This document shows positions 6,393-6,510 of a DNA stretch of 6,510 nucleotides, piece after piece (the first letter of the stretch is position 1; each line of letters opens with the position of its first letter). The position numbers and the translations under genes were made by a program. Under the pieces are notes generated by a model. That model was not told the origin of the DNA. It saw only the letters and a list, made by a program, of their open reading frames with translations, and searched no databases. This DNA is from Treponema sp. (GTDB lineage Bacteria; Spirochaetota; Spirochaetia; Treponematales; Rectinemataceae). The stretch covers positions 1-6,510 of the forward strand of contig JAAYWE010000151.1 in assembly GCA_012516755.1 (NCBI GenBank), written 5' to 3'.

Positions 6393-6510
6393 TTTCTGCA
6401 CGTCTTGCATGGAGGAATATTTGCCTTCACCGAAAAAAATCCCTCATTATAGGTCTAATAATGGGATTTGGAATTCTAATACTATTTGTTGGGAATTCTC
6501 TGATCGATAC
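6389..6510 (+). CDS. FtsX/LolC-like ABC permease, 5' part only
   Basis: The first 40 codons are visible, and the gene continues past the right edge. The peptide begins MISARLAWRNI, then a basic stretch (HRKKS) and a hydrophobic segment of about 19 residues (from Leu19 to about Gly36). This is the typical start of FtsX-fold permeases (LolC/E, MacB membrane part): a short amphipathic cytoplasmic helix, positive charges, then the first membrane helix. Its ATG overlaps the stop of the upstream ATPase gene in an ATGA arrangement (6389-6392), and GAAGG at 6375-6379 may serve as the ribosome binding site. The overlap implies translational coupling and that the two proteins form one transporter. Substrate is unknown because the extracytoplasmic part is outside the window. 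Confidence 0.8.
   Translation, partial: MISARLAWRNICLHRKKSLIIGLIMGFGILILFVGNSLID

Noticed and set aside
1..6510. CRISPR array, tRNA or rRNA genes, insertion sequence or prophage signs
   Set aside because: I found no regularly spaced repeats, tRNA-like cloverleaf, transposase or integrase, or terminal inverted repeats with target duplications.

Overview
The window holds parts of two ABC transport loci separated by a gene for a UbiX-type flavin prenyltransferase on the opposite strand. Base composition is moderate and even across the genes. The solute-binding protein has a signal-peptidase-I type leader with no lipobox cysteine, and a LolD/MacB-type ATPase is followed by an FtsX-like permease. 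Both points favour a diderm (Gram-negative-type) bacterium. A spirochaete is my guess from the overall flavour of the proteins, but nothing here proves it.

Layout. Bases 1-210 are a leader with a good sigma-70-like promoter (TTGATA, 16 nt, TATAAT), bracketed by two copies of an AATGATACA element. Bases 211-4733 are a three-gene plus-strand operon: a periplasmic solute-binding protein of the AfuA/FbpA (ferric iron, hexose phosphate or phosphonate) group, a 734-residue fused double permease, and a cytoplasmic ATPase with a C-terminal TOBE-like region. A long stem-loop lies between the binding-protein and permease genes and probably lowers expression of the downstream genes relative to the binding protein. 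The permease has an extra membrane segment and about 140 extracytoplasmic residues in front of the normal fold. Bases 4734-4800 are a short convergent gap with an imperfect hairpin.

The minus-strand gene at 4801-5406 is ubiX-like. Its product would make prenylated FMN for a UbiD-type decarboxylase, but no ubiD lies in the window. Bases 5407-5600 are a divergent AT-rich spacer with an extended -10 promoter (TGTTATAAT) reading right. From 5601 a second plus-strand operon begins: a LolD/MacB-type ATPase whose stop codon overlaps the start of an FtsX/LolC-like permease that runs off the window edge.

How they work together. In the first operon the binding protein captures a solute in the periplasm, the fused permease forms the whole channel from one chain, and two copies of the ATPase power import. 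In the second operon the ATPase dimer would drive an FtsX-fold membrane protein, which usually extrudes or extracts substrates from the membrane (lipoproteins, peptides, drugs) rather than importing them. I see no wholly new system. The points most worth checking are the added extracytoplasmic domain on the permease, the binding-site residues of the solute-binding protein, the Tyr-to-Cys change in the UbiX active-site motif, and the two regulatory structures around the first gene.
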